Shown: positions 41,959 through 49,883 of the stretch, in pieces
Numbering within the stretch: position 1 is the stretch's first letter
Layout of the letters: each line of letters opens with the position of its first letter
Assembly (NCBI RefSeq): GCF_035918015.1
Contig: NZ_CP109132.1
Span: forward strand, 4,836,001-4,900,000
Source: Streptomyces sp. NBC_01754
GTDB lineage: Bacteria > Actinomycetota > Actinomycetes > Streptomycetales > Streptomycetaceae
Length of the DNA: 64,000 nucleotides
Direction: 5' to 3'
Notes under the pieces: model-generated
The model's input: the letters and a program-made list of their open reading frames with translations, nothing else
What the model was told of the DNA's origin: nothing
Databases searched by the model: none
Program-made: the position numbers and the translations under genes

Positions 41959-42381
41959 ATGAGCAGCCACCCCGCGCCGGACCGTGCCCCCGTCGTCCCG
42001 CTCCGCCCCGTCGTGCCGGGGCAGCCGCTGTGGCGGGACGTGGTCGGTGCCGTCCTGCGCGGTGAACGCCTCGCGCGCGGCTGGAGGTTGAAAGACGTGG
42101 CCGAGGCGGCCCGGATATCGGTGCCGTACCTCTCGGAGATCGAACGCGGCCGCAAGGAGGCGTCCTCCGAGGTCCTCGCGGCGGCGGCCGGCGCACTCGG
42201 GCTCGGGCTGGGCGACGTCCTGTCCCTGGCGCGGGACGCGGTGACGCGGGGGACCTCCGCGCAGGCGAACCCGGCGCTGGAGGCCCTGTCACGGTCAGGC
42301 GCCGTCCTCGGGCCCCGCACACCGCCCTCCCGGACGCGCCCGGGGGGCGCCTCCACGGGCCAGGTGCTGCTGGCCGCCTGA
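41959..42381 (+). CDS. XRE-family regulator, ClgR-like
   Basis: 140 residues. A single helix-turn-helix at about 26-85: LWRDVVGAVLRGERLARGWR, LKDVAEAARISVPYLSEIER, GRKEASSEVLAAAAGALGL. The stretch SEIERGRKEASSEVL closely follows ClgR, the regulator of Clp proteases and Lon in actinobacteria, but the surrounding sequence differs, so a paralog is more likely. C-terminal tail is short and Pro/Ser-rich. Convergent with msrA. Confidence 0.75.
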   Translation: MSSHPAPDRAPVVPLRPVVPGQPLWRDVVGAVLRGERLARGWRLKDVAEAARISVPYLSEIERGRKEASSEVLAAAAGALGLGLGDVLSLARDAVTRGTSAQANPALEALSRSGAVLGPRTPPSRTRPGGASTGQVLLAA

Positions 42382-42416
42382 CGGCGCGCGCCCGGCGGTG
42401 TGGGTGCGGCAGCGAC

Positions 42417-42553
42417 TCCGCCGGGCGCCCGCTCCTCCAGGGGGTCGGGGAAGACCGGATGGAAGACGCGCTCGATCACGCCGTCGCGGACGACCGGAGT
42501 CAGCCGGGTGCGCAGCGTCGGCCCCGCCGGTGTCGAACCGGGGCCCCGGGACA
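42417..42553 (-). pseudogene. Remnant of a peroxiredoxin C-terminus
   Basis: Directly behind msrA on the same strand, a frame reads TPAGPTLRTRLTPVVRDGVI then ERVFHPVFPDP. This matches the C-terminal end of Streptomyces peroxiredoxin-like proteins (remembered pattern LLKRLALVVDDGVI then VFYPVFPP). No catalytic Cys region remains, and the sequence dissolves after FPDPLEE. The rest of the gene is absent from the neighbourhood. Confidence 0.4.
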
Positions 42554-43219
42554 TCAGTCGCCGGCCGGCGCCACGCCCACCGGGCAGGAGAGGCCCGTCC
42601 CGCCGATGCCGCAGTAGCCGCCCGGGTTCTTGTCCAGGTACTGCTGGTGGGCCGCCTCGGCCGGCCAGAACGTACGGCCCTCGGCCGGCAGGATCTCCGT
42701 GGTGATCTCGCCGAGGCCCGCGCCGGTCAGGACCCGCTGGTACGCCTCGCGGGAGGCGGCCGCGGCCTCCGCCTGCCCGGGGGAGTGGGTGTAGACCGCC
42801 GAGCGGTACTGCGTGCCCACGTCGTTGCCCTGACGGAAGCCCTGGGTCGGGTTGTGCGACTCCCAGAAGATCTTCAGCAGGTCCGTGTAGCTCACGACCG
42901 CCGGGTCGAAGACGACCCGGACCGCCTCCGTGTGGCCCGTCAGGCCGGAGCAGGCCTCCTCGTACGTGGGGTTCTCGGTGTACCCGCCCTGGTAGCCGAC
43001 GAGGGTCGTCCAGACGCCCTCGGTCTGCCAGAACGTGCGCTCGGCACCCCAGAAACAGCCCATGGCGAAGTCGGCGACCTCCAGACCCCGCGGATACGGA
43101 CCGATCAGCGGGTTGCCGAGGACCGTGTGGCGGGACGGTACCGCGAACCCGGGCTCGGGACGGCCGCGCAGGGCCTCCTCGGGGGTGGGGAGCTGCGGGG
43201 TGCGACGGGTCAGGAACAT
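42554..43219 (-). CDS. msrA: Peptide methionine sulfoxide reductase A
   Basis: 221 residues. Reduces Met-S-sulfoxide. The active-site motif is [15 protein letters not shown] (nucleophile Cys at about 55); [32 protein letters not shown] follows the family closely. The recycling Cys residues near the C-terminus are in [23 protein letters not shown] precedes the start. A peroxiredoxin remnant lies immediately downstream. Confidence 0.92.
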   Translation of the reverse strand: MFLTRRTPQLPTPEEALRGRPEPGFAVPSRHTVLGNPLIGPYPRGLEVADFAMGCFWGAERTFWQTEGVWTTLVGYQGGYTENPTYEEACSGLTGHTEAVRVVFDPAVVSYTDLLKIFWESHNPTQGFRQGNDVGTQYRSAVYTHSPGQAEAAAASREAYQRVLTGAGLGEITTEILPAEGRTFWPAEAAHQQYLDKNPGGYCGIGGTGLSCPVGVAPAGD

Positions 43220-43331
43220 GCGGGGGCTCCTCCGGTGATCGGGGTTCGACTTCTACAACACGATCGGGGCCGCCGGTGTTCCGCCGCCCTGGGCGACGGA
43301 CGGCGGCCCCGGGCGTTCACCGGCCGGGCGG

Positions 43332-44435
43332 CTACCGGGGAAGGGTGGCCGGGCTGCCGCCGTTCGCCTCGTATCCGGCGACCGCCAGCGCGCGGTAGAC
43401 GGTGTACTCGGCGGCCGGGTCCGGGTTCTGGGTCCAGGGCAGCGCGCCCACGTGCCCGTCGATGTGGACGAGCTGGTGCATCGCCTCCGACCAGCGTTCC
43501 ATGCGGACGAGGAAGAGGACCAGCAGGTGCCGGACATGGGCGAGCATCGGATCGTCCGGCCGGGCCGCGTGCACCGAGAACAGGGCGCCCTCGACCGCCT
43601 TCGTCACCACGGCCCCCTCGTAGAAACCCCGCACCAGGTTGACCTCGGGCAGATGCTCGTACAGCGCGAACAGCGGCAGCGCGGCGAGCAGCGAGCCGTG
43701 CGGGGCGCGGGCGGCGGCCGTGGTCGCGAAGCGTTCGGCCTCCTCGCGGGAACCGTGCCACTTCTCGCACCAGAAGTGCAGGGCCGCGATGTGCGCCCCC
43801 ATGTGCGCGGGCGCCCGGTCGATGATCTTCGCCCAGAGCTGGTCGAACTGCTCGTGGGAGTAGCCGAGCCCGCGGGCCGCGGCCAGTTCCACGATGTACG
43901 GGATCGGGTCGCCGGGTGCCAGCAGCGCCGCGTCGCCGCAGACGGTACGGGCCTCCTCCAGGATCACCCGGAAGTCGTCCGTGCCGACCGTGCCCGTACG
44001 CCACGCCTGCTGGACCAGGAACTCCGCGTGGACGGCGGCGGCACCCGCGTCCTTCGGGGCCTCGGCCCGCCAGTTCCGCAGCCAGGCCCCGCCCTGGCCG
44101 GGACGCTGGGCCAGTTCCAGGGAGGCCGCGCCGGCGAACGCCTGCACCCGCTGCCAGCGGGCCTCGCTCTCCTTGGGGGTGGCCGCGAGCAGTTGTGAGG
44201 CGGCCCGCCAGTTCTGGGTGCCCTGCACGACGTCGAGTACGTCGAGGAGGTCCTGGTCGGACCCGGGCATCCGGATGTCCAGCTCCTCCTGGCGCGCGAA
44301 ACCGTAGGTGTCGGGGTCCGCGGCGTCCGGCGAACCGGGTGCGACCTGGCGGATGCCGCCGCGACGGCGGAGCATGATCGGGCCGACGACCGCGGCGAGC
44401 ATGCACAGCGCGAGCAGGAACCACAGAATCTCCAT
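43332..44435 (-). CDS. Membrane-anchored helical-repeat (TPR-like) protein, unknown function
   Basis: 367 residues from ATG 44435. A single N-terminal membrane helix (LWFLLALCMLAAVVGPIML) is followed by a long cytoplasmic region of paired helices resembling tetratricopeptide repeats (NWRAASQLLAATPKESEARW, AAAVHAEFLVQQAWRTG, REEAERFATTAAARAPHG, ERWSEAMHQLVHIDGHVG). No catalytic motif. GACAAT lies 7 nt before ATG 44435, supporting that start over ATG 44444. Conserved between msrA and metB in Streptomyces as I recall. Divergent from metB. Confidence 0.65.
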   Translation of the reverse strand: MEILWFLLALCMLAAVVGPIMLRRRGGIRQVAPGSPDAADPDTYGFARQEELDIRMPGSDQDLLDVLDVVQGTQNWRAASQLLAATPKESEARWQRVQAFAGAASLELAQRPGQGGAWLRNWRAEAPKDAGAAAVHAEFLVQQAWRTGTVGTDDFRVILEEARTVCGDAALLAPGDPIPYIVELAAARGLGYSHEQFDQLWAKIIDRAPAHMGAHIAALHFWCEKWHGSREEAERFATTAAARAPHGSLLAALPLFALYEHLPEVNLVRGFYEGAVVTKAVEGALFSVHAARPDDPMLAHVRHLLVLFLVRMERWSEAMHQLVHIDGHVGALPWTQNPDPAAEYTVYRALAVAGYEANGGSPATLPR

Positions 44436-44442
44436 GCGGTCC

Positions 44443-44448
44443 ATTGTC
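44443..44448 (-). promoter_or_regulatory. Putative -10 element of the TPR-like gene (leaderless)
   Basis: GACAAT on the minus strand, 7 nt before ATG 44435. Confidence 0.4.
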
Positions 44449-44501
44449 CCCGGACGGGGAGTGGTCCGGCGCAGTGGCCCGGAAGTGCCCCCGGGACGAA
44501 C

Positions 44502-44507
44502 TACGCT
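44502..44507 (+). promoter_or_regulatory. Putative -10 element of metB (leaderless)
   Basis: TACGCT, 8 nt before ATG 44516; third use of this exact hexamer in the window. Confidence 0.45.
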
Positions 44508-44515
44508 CGGGGCCC

Positions 44516-45661
44516 ATGAGCGACCAGCACAGCTTCGAGACCCTCGCGATCCACGCCGGCAACACGGCGGATCCCCTCACCGGCGCCGTGGTGCCGCCGA
44601 TCTACCAGGTGTCCACGTACAAGCAGGACGGCGTCGGCGGGCTGCGGGGCGGCTACGAGTACAGCCGCAGCGCCAACCCGACCCGTACCGCACTGGAGGA
44701 GAACCTGGCGGCCCTGGAGGGCGGCCGCCGCGGGCTCGCCTTCGCTTCCGGCCTCGCCGCCGAGGACTGCCTGCTGCGGACACTCCTCACCCCCGGCGAC
44801 CACGTCGTCATCCCGAACGACGCCTACGGCGGCACCTTCCGGCTGTTCGCGAAGGTCGCCTCGCGCTGGGGCGTGGAGTTCTCGGTGGCCGACACCTCGG
44901 ACGTCGACGCGGTACGCGCGGCACTGACCCCGCGCACCAAGGCGATCTGGGTGGAGACCCCGTCCAACCCGCTGCTCGGCATCACGGACATCGCGGCCGT
45001 CGCGGGCGTGGCCCGGCAGGCGGGTGTGCGGCTCGTGGTCGACAACACCTTCGCCAGCCCCTACCTCCAGCAGCCGCTCGGGCTCGGCGCGGACGTGGTG
45101 GTGCACTCCACCACCAAGTACATGGGCGGACACTCGGACGTGGTCGGCGGCGCGCTGGTCACCGGTGACCCGGAACTGGCCGAGGAGCTGGCGTACCACC
45201 AGAACGCGATGGGGGCCGTCGCCGGGCCGTTCGACGCCTGGCTGGTGCTGCGCGGCATCAAGACGCTGGCGGTGCGCATGGACCGCCACGACGAGAACGC
45301 CACCAAGGTCGCCGAGCTGCTGACCCGGCACGCCAAGGTGACCCAGGTCCTCTACCCGGGGCTGCCGGAGCACCCGGGACACCAGATCGCCGCCAAGCAG
45401 ATGAGGGCGTTCGGCGGGATGGTGTCGTTCCGGGTCGCCGGTGGCGAGGAGGCGGCGGTCGAGGTCTGCAACCGCGCGAAGGTCTTCACGCTCGGTGAGT
45501 CGCTGGGCGGTGTGGAGTCGCTGATCGAGCACCCGGGGCGGATGACGCACGCCTCCACCGCGGGCTCCCCGCTGGAGGTCCCGGCCGACCTGGTCCGGCT
45601 GTCCGTCGGCATCGAGAACGCCGACGACCTGCTGGCCGACCTGACGCAGGCCCTCGGCTGA
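44516..45661 (+). CDS. metB: Cystathionine gamma-synthase/lyase family PLP enzyme
   Basis: 381 residues. PLP fold type I: FETLAIHAGNTADPLTGAVVPPIYQVSTY, YEYSRSANPTRTALEENLAALEG (substrate and PLP phosphate), GLAFASGLAAEDCLL, DNTFASPYLQQPLGLGADVV, and the Schiff-base Lys in HSTTKYMGGHSD. SLGGVESLIEHPGRMTHAS follows. Makes cystathionine from an acylhomoserine and cysteine for methionine synthesis; the same family includes gamma-lyases acting in reverse transsulfuration, which sequence does not exclude. Confidence 0.9.
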   Translation: MSDQHSFETLAIHAGNTADPLTGAVVPPIYQVSTYKQDGVGGLRGGYEYSRSANPTRTALEENLAALEGGRRGLAFASGLAAEDCLLRTLLTPGDHVVIPNDAYGGTFRLFAKVASRWGVEFSVADTSDVDAVRAALTPRTKAIWVETPSNPLLGITDIAAVAGVARQAGVRLVVDNTFASPYLQQPLGLGADVVVHSTTKYMGGHSDVVGGALVTGDPELAEELAYHQNAMGAVAGPFDAWLVLRGIKTLAVRMDRHDENATKVAELLTRHAKVTQVLYPGLPEHPGHQIAAKQMRAFGGMVSFRVAGGEEAAVEVCNRAKVFTLGESLGGVESLIEHPGRMTHASTAGSPLEVPADLVRLSVGIENADDLLADLTQALG

Positions 45662-45819
45662 GAGGGGTTCGGGTCCGTCGGGAGGCCGGAAGGACGGCCG
45701 CTCGGCGGGCCCGTGAGGGCCGGCCGGAGGGGCGGGGTCCACGCCGGTACGGCCGCGCGGGACCGCGCCCCCGCGGGGGAAGCCGCTACGGTCCGCCGGC
45801 GCGCGGTGCGGCCGCGCCG

Positions 45820-46353
45820 TCAGCCGTCCTGGGGGGCCGTCTGGTGCGCGGCCTGCCGGGTCGCCAGCGAGGTGTTGAAGCGGGTGAGCAGCGCGCAGAA
45901 GGTGTCGCGCTCCTCCTCGCTCCAGTCGTCGGTCACCCGGGACATCAGCTCACGGCGCGAGGCACGCACCTCCTCCAGCCGCGTCCGGCCGCGCGGTGAC
46001 AGCTGGAGGACGACCGCCCGGCCGTCCTCCGGATGGGAGGTCCGCTTGACCAGGCCGGTGTCGACGAGTGGCGCCACCTGCCGGGTCACGGTCGAGGAGT
46101 CGATCCCCATACCGGCGGCCAGCGCCTTGACCCCCATCGGGCCTTCCTTGTCGAGACGGTTGAGCAGCAGGTAGGCGGCCCGGTCCATCGAGTTGCGGAT
46201 CTGGCCGACACCGCCGAGGCGGGTCTGCTCGGCACGCCGGGCGAAGACGGCCACCTGGTGCTGGAGGGCATCGAGGAGGTGGTCCGTCCCGGGGGTGCGG
46301 GGGGCGTCGCCCCCGGAGGGGGACGCGGCAGTCGACATGTCCTGAGGGGGCAT
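45820..46353 (-). CDS. MarR-family transcriptional regulator
   Basis: 177 residues from ATG 46353; ATG 46338 is a second choice. Winged helix: RAAYLLLNRLDKEGPMGVKA, LAAGMGIDSSTVTRQVAPLVDTGLV, KRTSHPEDGRAVVLQLSPRG (wing). Dimerisation helices flank it. Divergent from a DUF6193 gene with a 308-bp control region. Ligand and targets unknown. Confidence 0.85.
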   Translation of the reverse strand: MPPQDMSTAASPSGGDAPRTPGTDHLLDALQHQVAVFARRAEQTRLGGVGQIRNSMDRAAYLLLNRLDKEGPMGVKALAAGMGIDSSTVTRQVAPLVDTGLVKRTSHPEDGRAVVLQLSPRGRTRLEEVRASRRELMSRVTDDWSEEERDTFCALLTRFNTSLATRQAAHQTAPQDG

Positions 46354-46661
46354 GGCCGGGAGCTCTCTTCGTGCGGTGTCGGATGGGTGGGGGACAGAGT
46401 ACGCGGCCCCGGGGCAACGCGTACCAGGGCTGCATAAATGTGACGACGCAGTGCAGTTGGCGAATCGGCACGCTTGTTGGCAGACGTCGCACATGTTGCC
46501 CGGTGGCCGCGCTGCGGAGCGTCCCACGGTGATCCTCCGCTGCGGGGGCTCCGCGCGAACCGGTGATCCGACGCGGTGAAGTCGCCGAAGACGTGGGCCG
46601 GTGGCCGAGGCGCCTGCGACTTCTCGGTCCGATCGAGCGACGGCGGGGATGATACGTCGCT
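46354..46661. other. 308-bp divergent control region
   Basis: Contains a lower-GC core (about 46425-46500, CATAAATGTGACGACGCAG, ATCGGCACGCTTGTTGG). GATGAT at 46648-46653 lies 8 nt before the ATG of the plus-strand gene and may be its -10. No coding frame is convincing. Confidence 0.5.
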
Positions 46662-47084
46662 ATGAACAGGACACCGCCGGCCCACCCCCTCGTCGAAGCA
46701 GGCTGGCAGAAGGTCCGCGCCGACGGCCGCGTCCGTCCGGAACTCCTCGCAGCGGCCTACGCCGAACCCCGCCTACGCCAGTTGTTCCCCTGGACGGGAA
46801 TGGGGGAACTGCACTTCAGCCGCTGCACAGAGTGGCCATGGACCTGGGACGTTCCCTACGTCCAGCCCGCGGCGGAAGGCGAATACCGGGTCTCGGGCCC
46901 CCTGCGCGGCGAGTCCGTGGGTCCGGCCGCGACGCCGCGGCAGGCCGTCACGATGGTGGTCGACCGGCTTCCTCCCGGCTGCGGGCCCGCCCTCGTCGGG
47001 ACCCGTGAGGAACTCGCCGCCCTCGACGCCGCGGTCCTGTCCGCGAACCCCGGGACCCCAGGTCCTGACCCCGCCGCCAGCTGA
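46662..47084 (+). CDS. DUF6193 family protein
   Basis: 140 residues. The block AYAEPRLRQLFPWTGMGELH, then FSRCTEWPWTWDVPYVQP, then a YRVSGP strand and MVVDRLPPGCGPALVGTREEL is typical of DUF6193, which public annotation labels as natural-product biosynthesis related without known chemistry. Soluble. It is not in a biosynthetic cluster here, so that label is not supported by context. Divergent from the MarR gene. Confidence 0.7.
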   Translation: MNRTPPAHPLVEAGWQKVRADGRVRPELLAAAYAEPRLRQLFPWTGMGELHFSRCTEWPWTWDVPYVQPAAEGEYRVSGPLRGESVGPAATPRQAVTMVVDRLPPGCGPALVGTREELAALDAAVLSANPGTPGPDPAAS

Positions 47085-47144
47085 TCTCGCCGATCGGCGC
47101 CACACCCTTCTTCCGGTGGCGCAAAGCGGCATCAAAAGGGCTTA

Positions 47145-47161
47145 TTGCCCATAGATTGCAG
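47145..47161. promoter_or_regulatory. Nur-like box before the Ni/Co transporter
   Basis: TTGCCC-ATAGA-TTGCAG matches the Streptomyces Nur consensus tTGCaa-N5-ttGCAA at 9 of 12 positions, including both TGC/GCA cores. It overlaps a possible -10 TAGATT (47152-47157), so binding would block transcription. Confidence 0.6.
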
Positions 47162-47211
47162 GAGCAAGCTGTGTGCATCACCCGCGAATCGCCCAGCGAA
47201 GGAAGATGCCC

Positions 47212-48366
47212 ATGCCCGCCTCCACCCCCGGTCCACGGGCCGGCGCCCCTTCCCGCCGGCAGCGTCTCGCCGGCTCCATGACCCGTTCGGAGTGGCGGCG
47301 GGTGGCGGGGATGACCGCGTTCATCGTGGCCCTGCACCTGATCGGCTGGTTCACGCTGGTCGCGATCATCACGCCGCGGCACTACGACCTGGGTGAGAAG
47401 ACCTTCGGCATCGGGATCGGGGTCACCGCGTACACCCTCGGCATGCGGCACGCGTTCGACGCCGACCACATCGCCGCCATCGACAACACCACCCGCAAGC
47501 TCATGCACGAGGGGCAGCGTCCCCTGTCGGTCGGCTTCTGGTTCTCGCTGGGCCACTCCACCATCGTCTTCGCCCTCGCCGTCCTGCTCTCCCTCGGCGT
47601 CAGGGCCCTCGCCGGCCCGGTCGAGCAGGGCGACTCCCAACTCCACAACGTCACCGGGTGGATCGGAACCACGGTCTCCGGTGCCTTCCTCTACGCCATC
47701 GCGATCATCAACCTGATCATCCTGGCCGGGATCTGGAAGGTGTTCCGGCACATGCGGTCCGGGCATTTCGACGAAACCGCCCTGGAGGAGCAGCTCGACA
47801 ACCGCGGCTTCATGAACCGGATCCTCGGCAGGCTGATGAAGTCCATCACCAAGCCCTGGCAGATGTACCCGCTCGGCCTGCTCTTCGGGCTCGGTTTCGA
47901 CACGGCGACGGAGATCGCCCTGCTCGTGCTCGCCGGTACGGGCGCGGCCTCGGGGCTGCCCTGGTACGCGATCCTGTGCCTGCCGGTCCTCTTCGCGGCG
48001 GGCATGTCGCTGCTGGACACCGTCGACGGCTCGTTCATGAACTTCGCCTACGGCTGGGCGTTCTCCAGACCGGTCCGCAAGGTCTACTACAACCTCACCG
48101 TCACGGGTCTGTCCGTCGCGGTGGCCCTCGTCATCGGCACGGTCGAACTGCTGGGGCTGGTCGGCGAGAAGCTGGACCTGCGCGGCCCGTTCTGGGACTG
48201 GGTCGGGGGACTCGACCTCAACATCGTCGGCTACCTCGTCGTCGGTCTCTTCGTCGTCACCTGGATCACCGCGTTCGCCGTCTGGAAGCTCGGCCGCATC
48301 GAGGAGAAGTGGACCGCCACCCTCCAGCCCTCCGACGCGAACGGCGACTCCTCCGCCGAGCACTGA
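47212..48366 (+). CDS. NiCoT nickel/cobalt permease
   Basis: 384 residues from ATG 47212, after AAGGAAG; ATG 47206 is in frame. Eight or so membrane helices. The family signature in helix II is intact, RHAFDADHIAAIDNTTRK, with further motifs FSLGHSTIVF and LLFGLGFDTATEI. Imports Ni2+ (and/or Co2+) with high affinity for urease, Ni-superoxide dismutase or cobalamin. The upstream Nur-like box suggests repression by nickel-loaded Nur. The tail DANGDSSAEH is hydrophilic. Confidence 0.9.
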   Translation: MPASTPGPRAGAPSRRQRLAGSMTRSEWRRVAGMTAFIVALHLIGWFTLVAIITPRHYDLGEKTFGIGIGVTAYTLGMRHAFDADHIAAIDNTTRKLMHEGQRPLSVGFWFSLGHSTIVFALAVLLSLGVRALAGPVEQGDSQLHNVTGWIGTTVSGAFLYAIAIINLIILAGIWKVFRHMRSGHFDETALEEQLDNRGFMNRILGRLMKSITKPWQMYPLGLLFGLGFDTATEIALLVLAGTGAASGLPWYAILCLPVLFAAGMSLLDTVDGSFMNFAYGWAFSRPVRKVYYNLTVTGLSVAVALVIGTVELLGLVGEKLDLRGPFWDWVGGLDLNIVGYLVVGLFVVTWITAFAVWKLGRIEEKWTATLQPSDANGDSSAEH

Positions 48367-48489
48367 ACCTCTCGCCGGTCGCCGCCGCCGCCCCCGACCG
48401 CGGCAGCCGTCTCCGGTTCCGGCCGGCGAACCTGTGGACGACACCGCGGCCCGCCATGAGACACGACGGCCCGGACACACTCGAACTGC

Positions 48490-48495
48490 AAGACT
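48490..48495 (+). promoter_or_regulatory. Putative -10 element of ilvA (leaderless)
   Basis: AAGACT, 7 nt before ATG 48503; keeps the conserved A and T. Confidence 0.35.
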
Positions 48496-48502
48496 TGTGG
48501 GC

Positions 48503-49732
48503 ATGACCTTCCGCACGGCAGCCCCTGTCCCGCCGCTGATCCTCGATGACGTCCGGGGTGCGCGGAAGATGCTCTCCGGGGTGGCCAGAACGACCGCCAT
48601 GGAGGGCAGCCGCCATCTGACGGCACTGGTCGGCGCACCGGTCCACCTCAAGTGCGAGAACCTCCAGCGCACCGGTTCGTTCAAACTGCGCGGTGCCTAC
48701 GTACGGATCGCCGGCCTCAGCCCAGTCGAACGGGCGGCCGGGGTGGTGGCCGCGAGTGCCGGGAACCACGCGCAGGGTGTGGCGCTGGCCTCCTCGCTCC
48801 TCGGCGTACGCTCCACGGTCTTCATGCCGGTGGGCGCCCCGCTGCCCAAGGTGGCGGCCACCCGGGACTACGGCGCCGAGGTCCGGCTGCACGGCCAGGT
48901 CGTCGACGAGACGCTGGCCGCCGCCCAGGAGTACGCGCGGGAGACCGGGGCGGTCTTCATCCACCCCTTCGACCATCCGGACATCATCGCGGGGCAGGGC
49001 ACCGTCGGACTGGAGATCCTGGAGCAGTGCCCGGAGGTCCGCACGGTCGTCGTGGGGATCGGCGGGGGCGGACTCGTCGCCGGGATCGCGGTCGCGATCA
49101 AGGCCCTGCGCCCCGACGTACGGATCGTGGGGGTGCAGGCCGAGGGCGCCGCCGGGTACCCGCCGTCGCTGGCTGCCGGGCACCCGGTGGCGCTGGACTC
49201 GATGCGGACCATGGCCGACGGCATCAAGGTCGGCCGCCCCGGGGACATCCCGTTCGGGCTGGTGCGCGACCTGGTGGACGAGGTCCGCACGGTCACCGAG
49301 GACGAGCTCTCCAGTGCGCTGCTGCTCTGCCTGGAACGCGCCAAGATGGTCGTGGAGCCGGCCGGGGCCAGCCCGGTGGCCGCCCTGCTGAGCGCCCCGG
49401 AGTCCTTCCGCGGCCCCGTCGTGGCGGTGCTGTCCGGCGGCAACGTGGACCCGCTGCTGATGCAGCGCGTGCTGACCCACGGCATGGCGGCGGGCGGCCG
49501 CTATCTGAGTCTGCGGCTCCGGCTCACCGACCGGCCCGGGGCGCTCGCCGCACTGCTCTCCACGCTCTCCCTGGCCGACGCCAACGTGCTCGACGTGAGC
49601 CATGTGCGGACCGACCCCCGGCTGGGGCTGACCGAGGTGGAGGTGGAGGTCCGTCTGGAGACCCAGGGCCGTGAGCACTGCGCGGAGGTCGCCGCGGCGC
49701 TGCGGTCCGCGGGATACCGGGTGATGGACTGA
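48503..49732 (+). CDS. ilvA: Threonine ammonia-lyase
   Basis: 409 residues, short bacterial form with one C-terminal ACT domain. PLP Lys in QRTGSFKLRGAYVRI; AASAGNHAQGVALA; the PLP-phosphate loop GIGGGGLVAGIA; VEPAGASPVAALL. The C-terminal ACT-like domain starts at RYLSLRLRLTDRPGALAALL. Deaminates threonine to 2-oxobutyrate. Could act in isoleucine synthesis or catabolically; the single ACT domain fits the TdcB-like or short IlvA branch. Confidence 0.88.
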   Translation: MTFRTAAPVPPLILDDVRGARKMLSGVARTTAMEGSRHLTALVGAPVHLKCENLQRTGSFKLRGAYVRIAGLSPVERAAGVVAASAGNHAQGVALASSLLGVRSTVFMPVGAPLPKVAATRDYGAEVRLHGQVVDETLAAAQEYARETGAVFIHPFDHPDIIAGQGTVGLEILEQCPEVRTVVVGIGGGGLVAGIAVAIKALRPDVRIVGVQAEGAAGYPPSLAAGHPVALDSMRTMADGIKVGRPGDIPFGLVRDLVDEVRTVTEDELSSALLLCLERAKMVVEPAGASPVAALLSAPESFRGPVVAVLSGGNVDPLLMQRVLTHGMAAGGRYLSLRLRLTDRPGALAALLSTLSLADANVLDVSHVRTDPRLGLTEVEVEVRLETQGREHCAEVAAALRSAGYRVMD

Positions 49733-49758
49733 ACGCACCCGGTCACCAGAAACTGTTG

Positions 49759-49780
49759 TGTATCGCGTTGTATCGCGATA
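49759..49780. promoter_or_regulatory. Operator-like repeats TGTATCGCG / TATCGCGATA before an ABC exporter
   Basis: TGTATCGCG at 49759-49767 and again at 49769-49777, exactly 10 bp apart; the second forms the perfect palindrome TATCGCGATA (49771-49780). It abuts a -10-like TAGCGT (49779-49784), so a bound protein would block the polymerase. TATCGCGATA-type sites are typical of PadR-family repressors in actinobacteria. No PadR gene is in the window. Confidence 0.55.
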
Positions 49781-49883
49781 GCGTTGGCGTCGCCGGACAC
49801 ACTCCGGTGTTCCCGGGCGTGCCAGGGCCCGGGACTCTACGATCCGTATCGGTAGCCAACCGAACGCAACGGGGGAACCCCAC

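Noticed and set aside
42515..42545. T-arm-like sequence CCGGTTCGACACCGG (minus strand) suggesting a tRNA
   Set aside because: No acceptor, D or anticodon stems can be drawn around it; it lies in the peroxiredoxin remnant.
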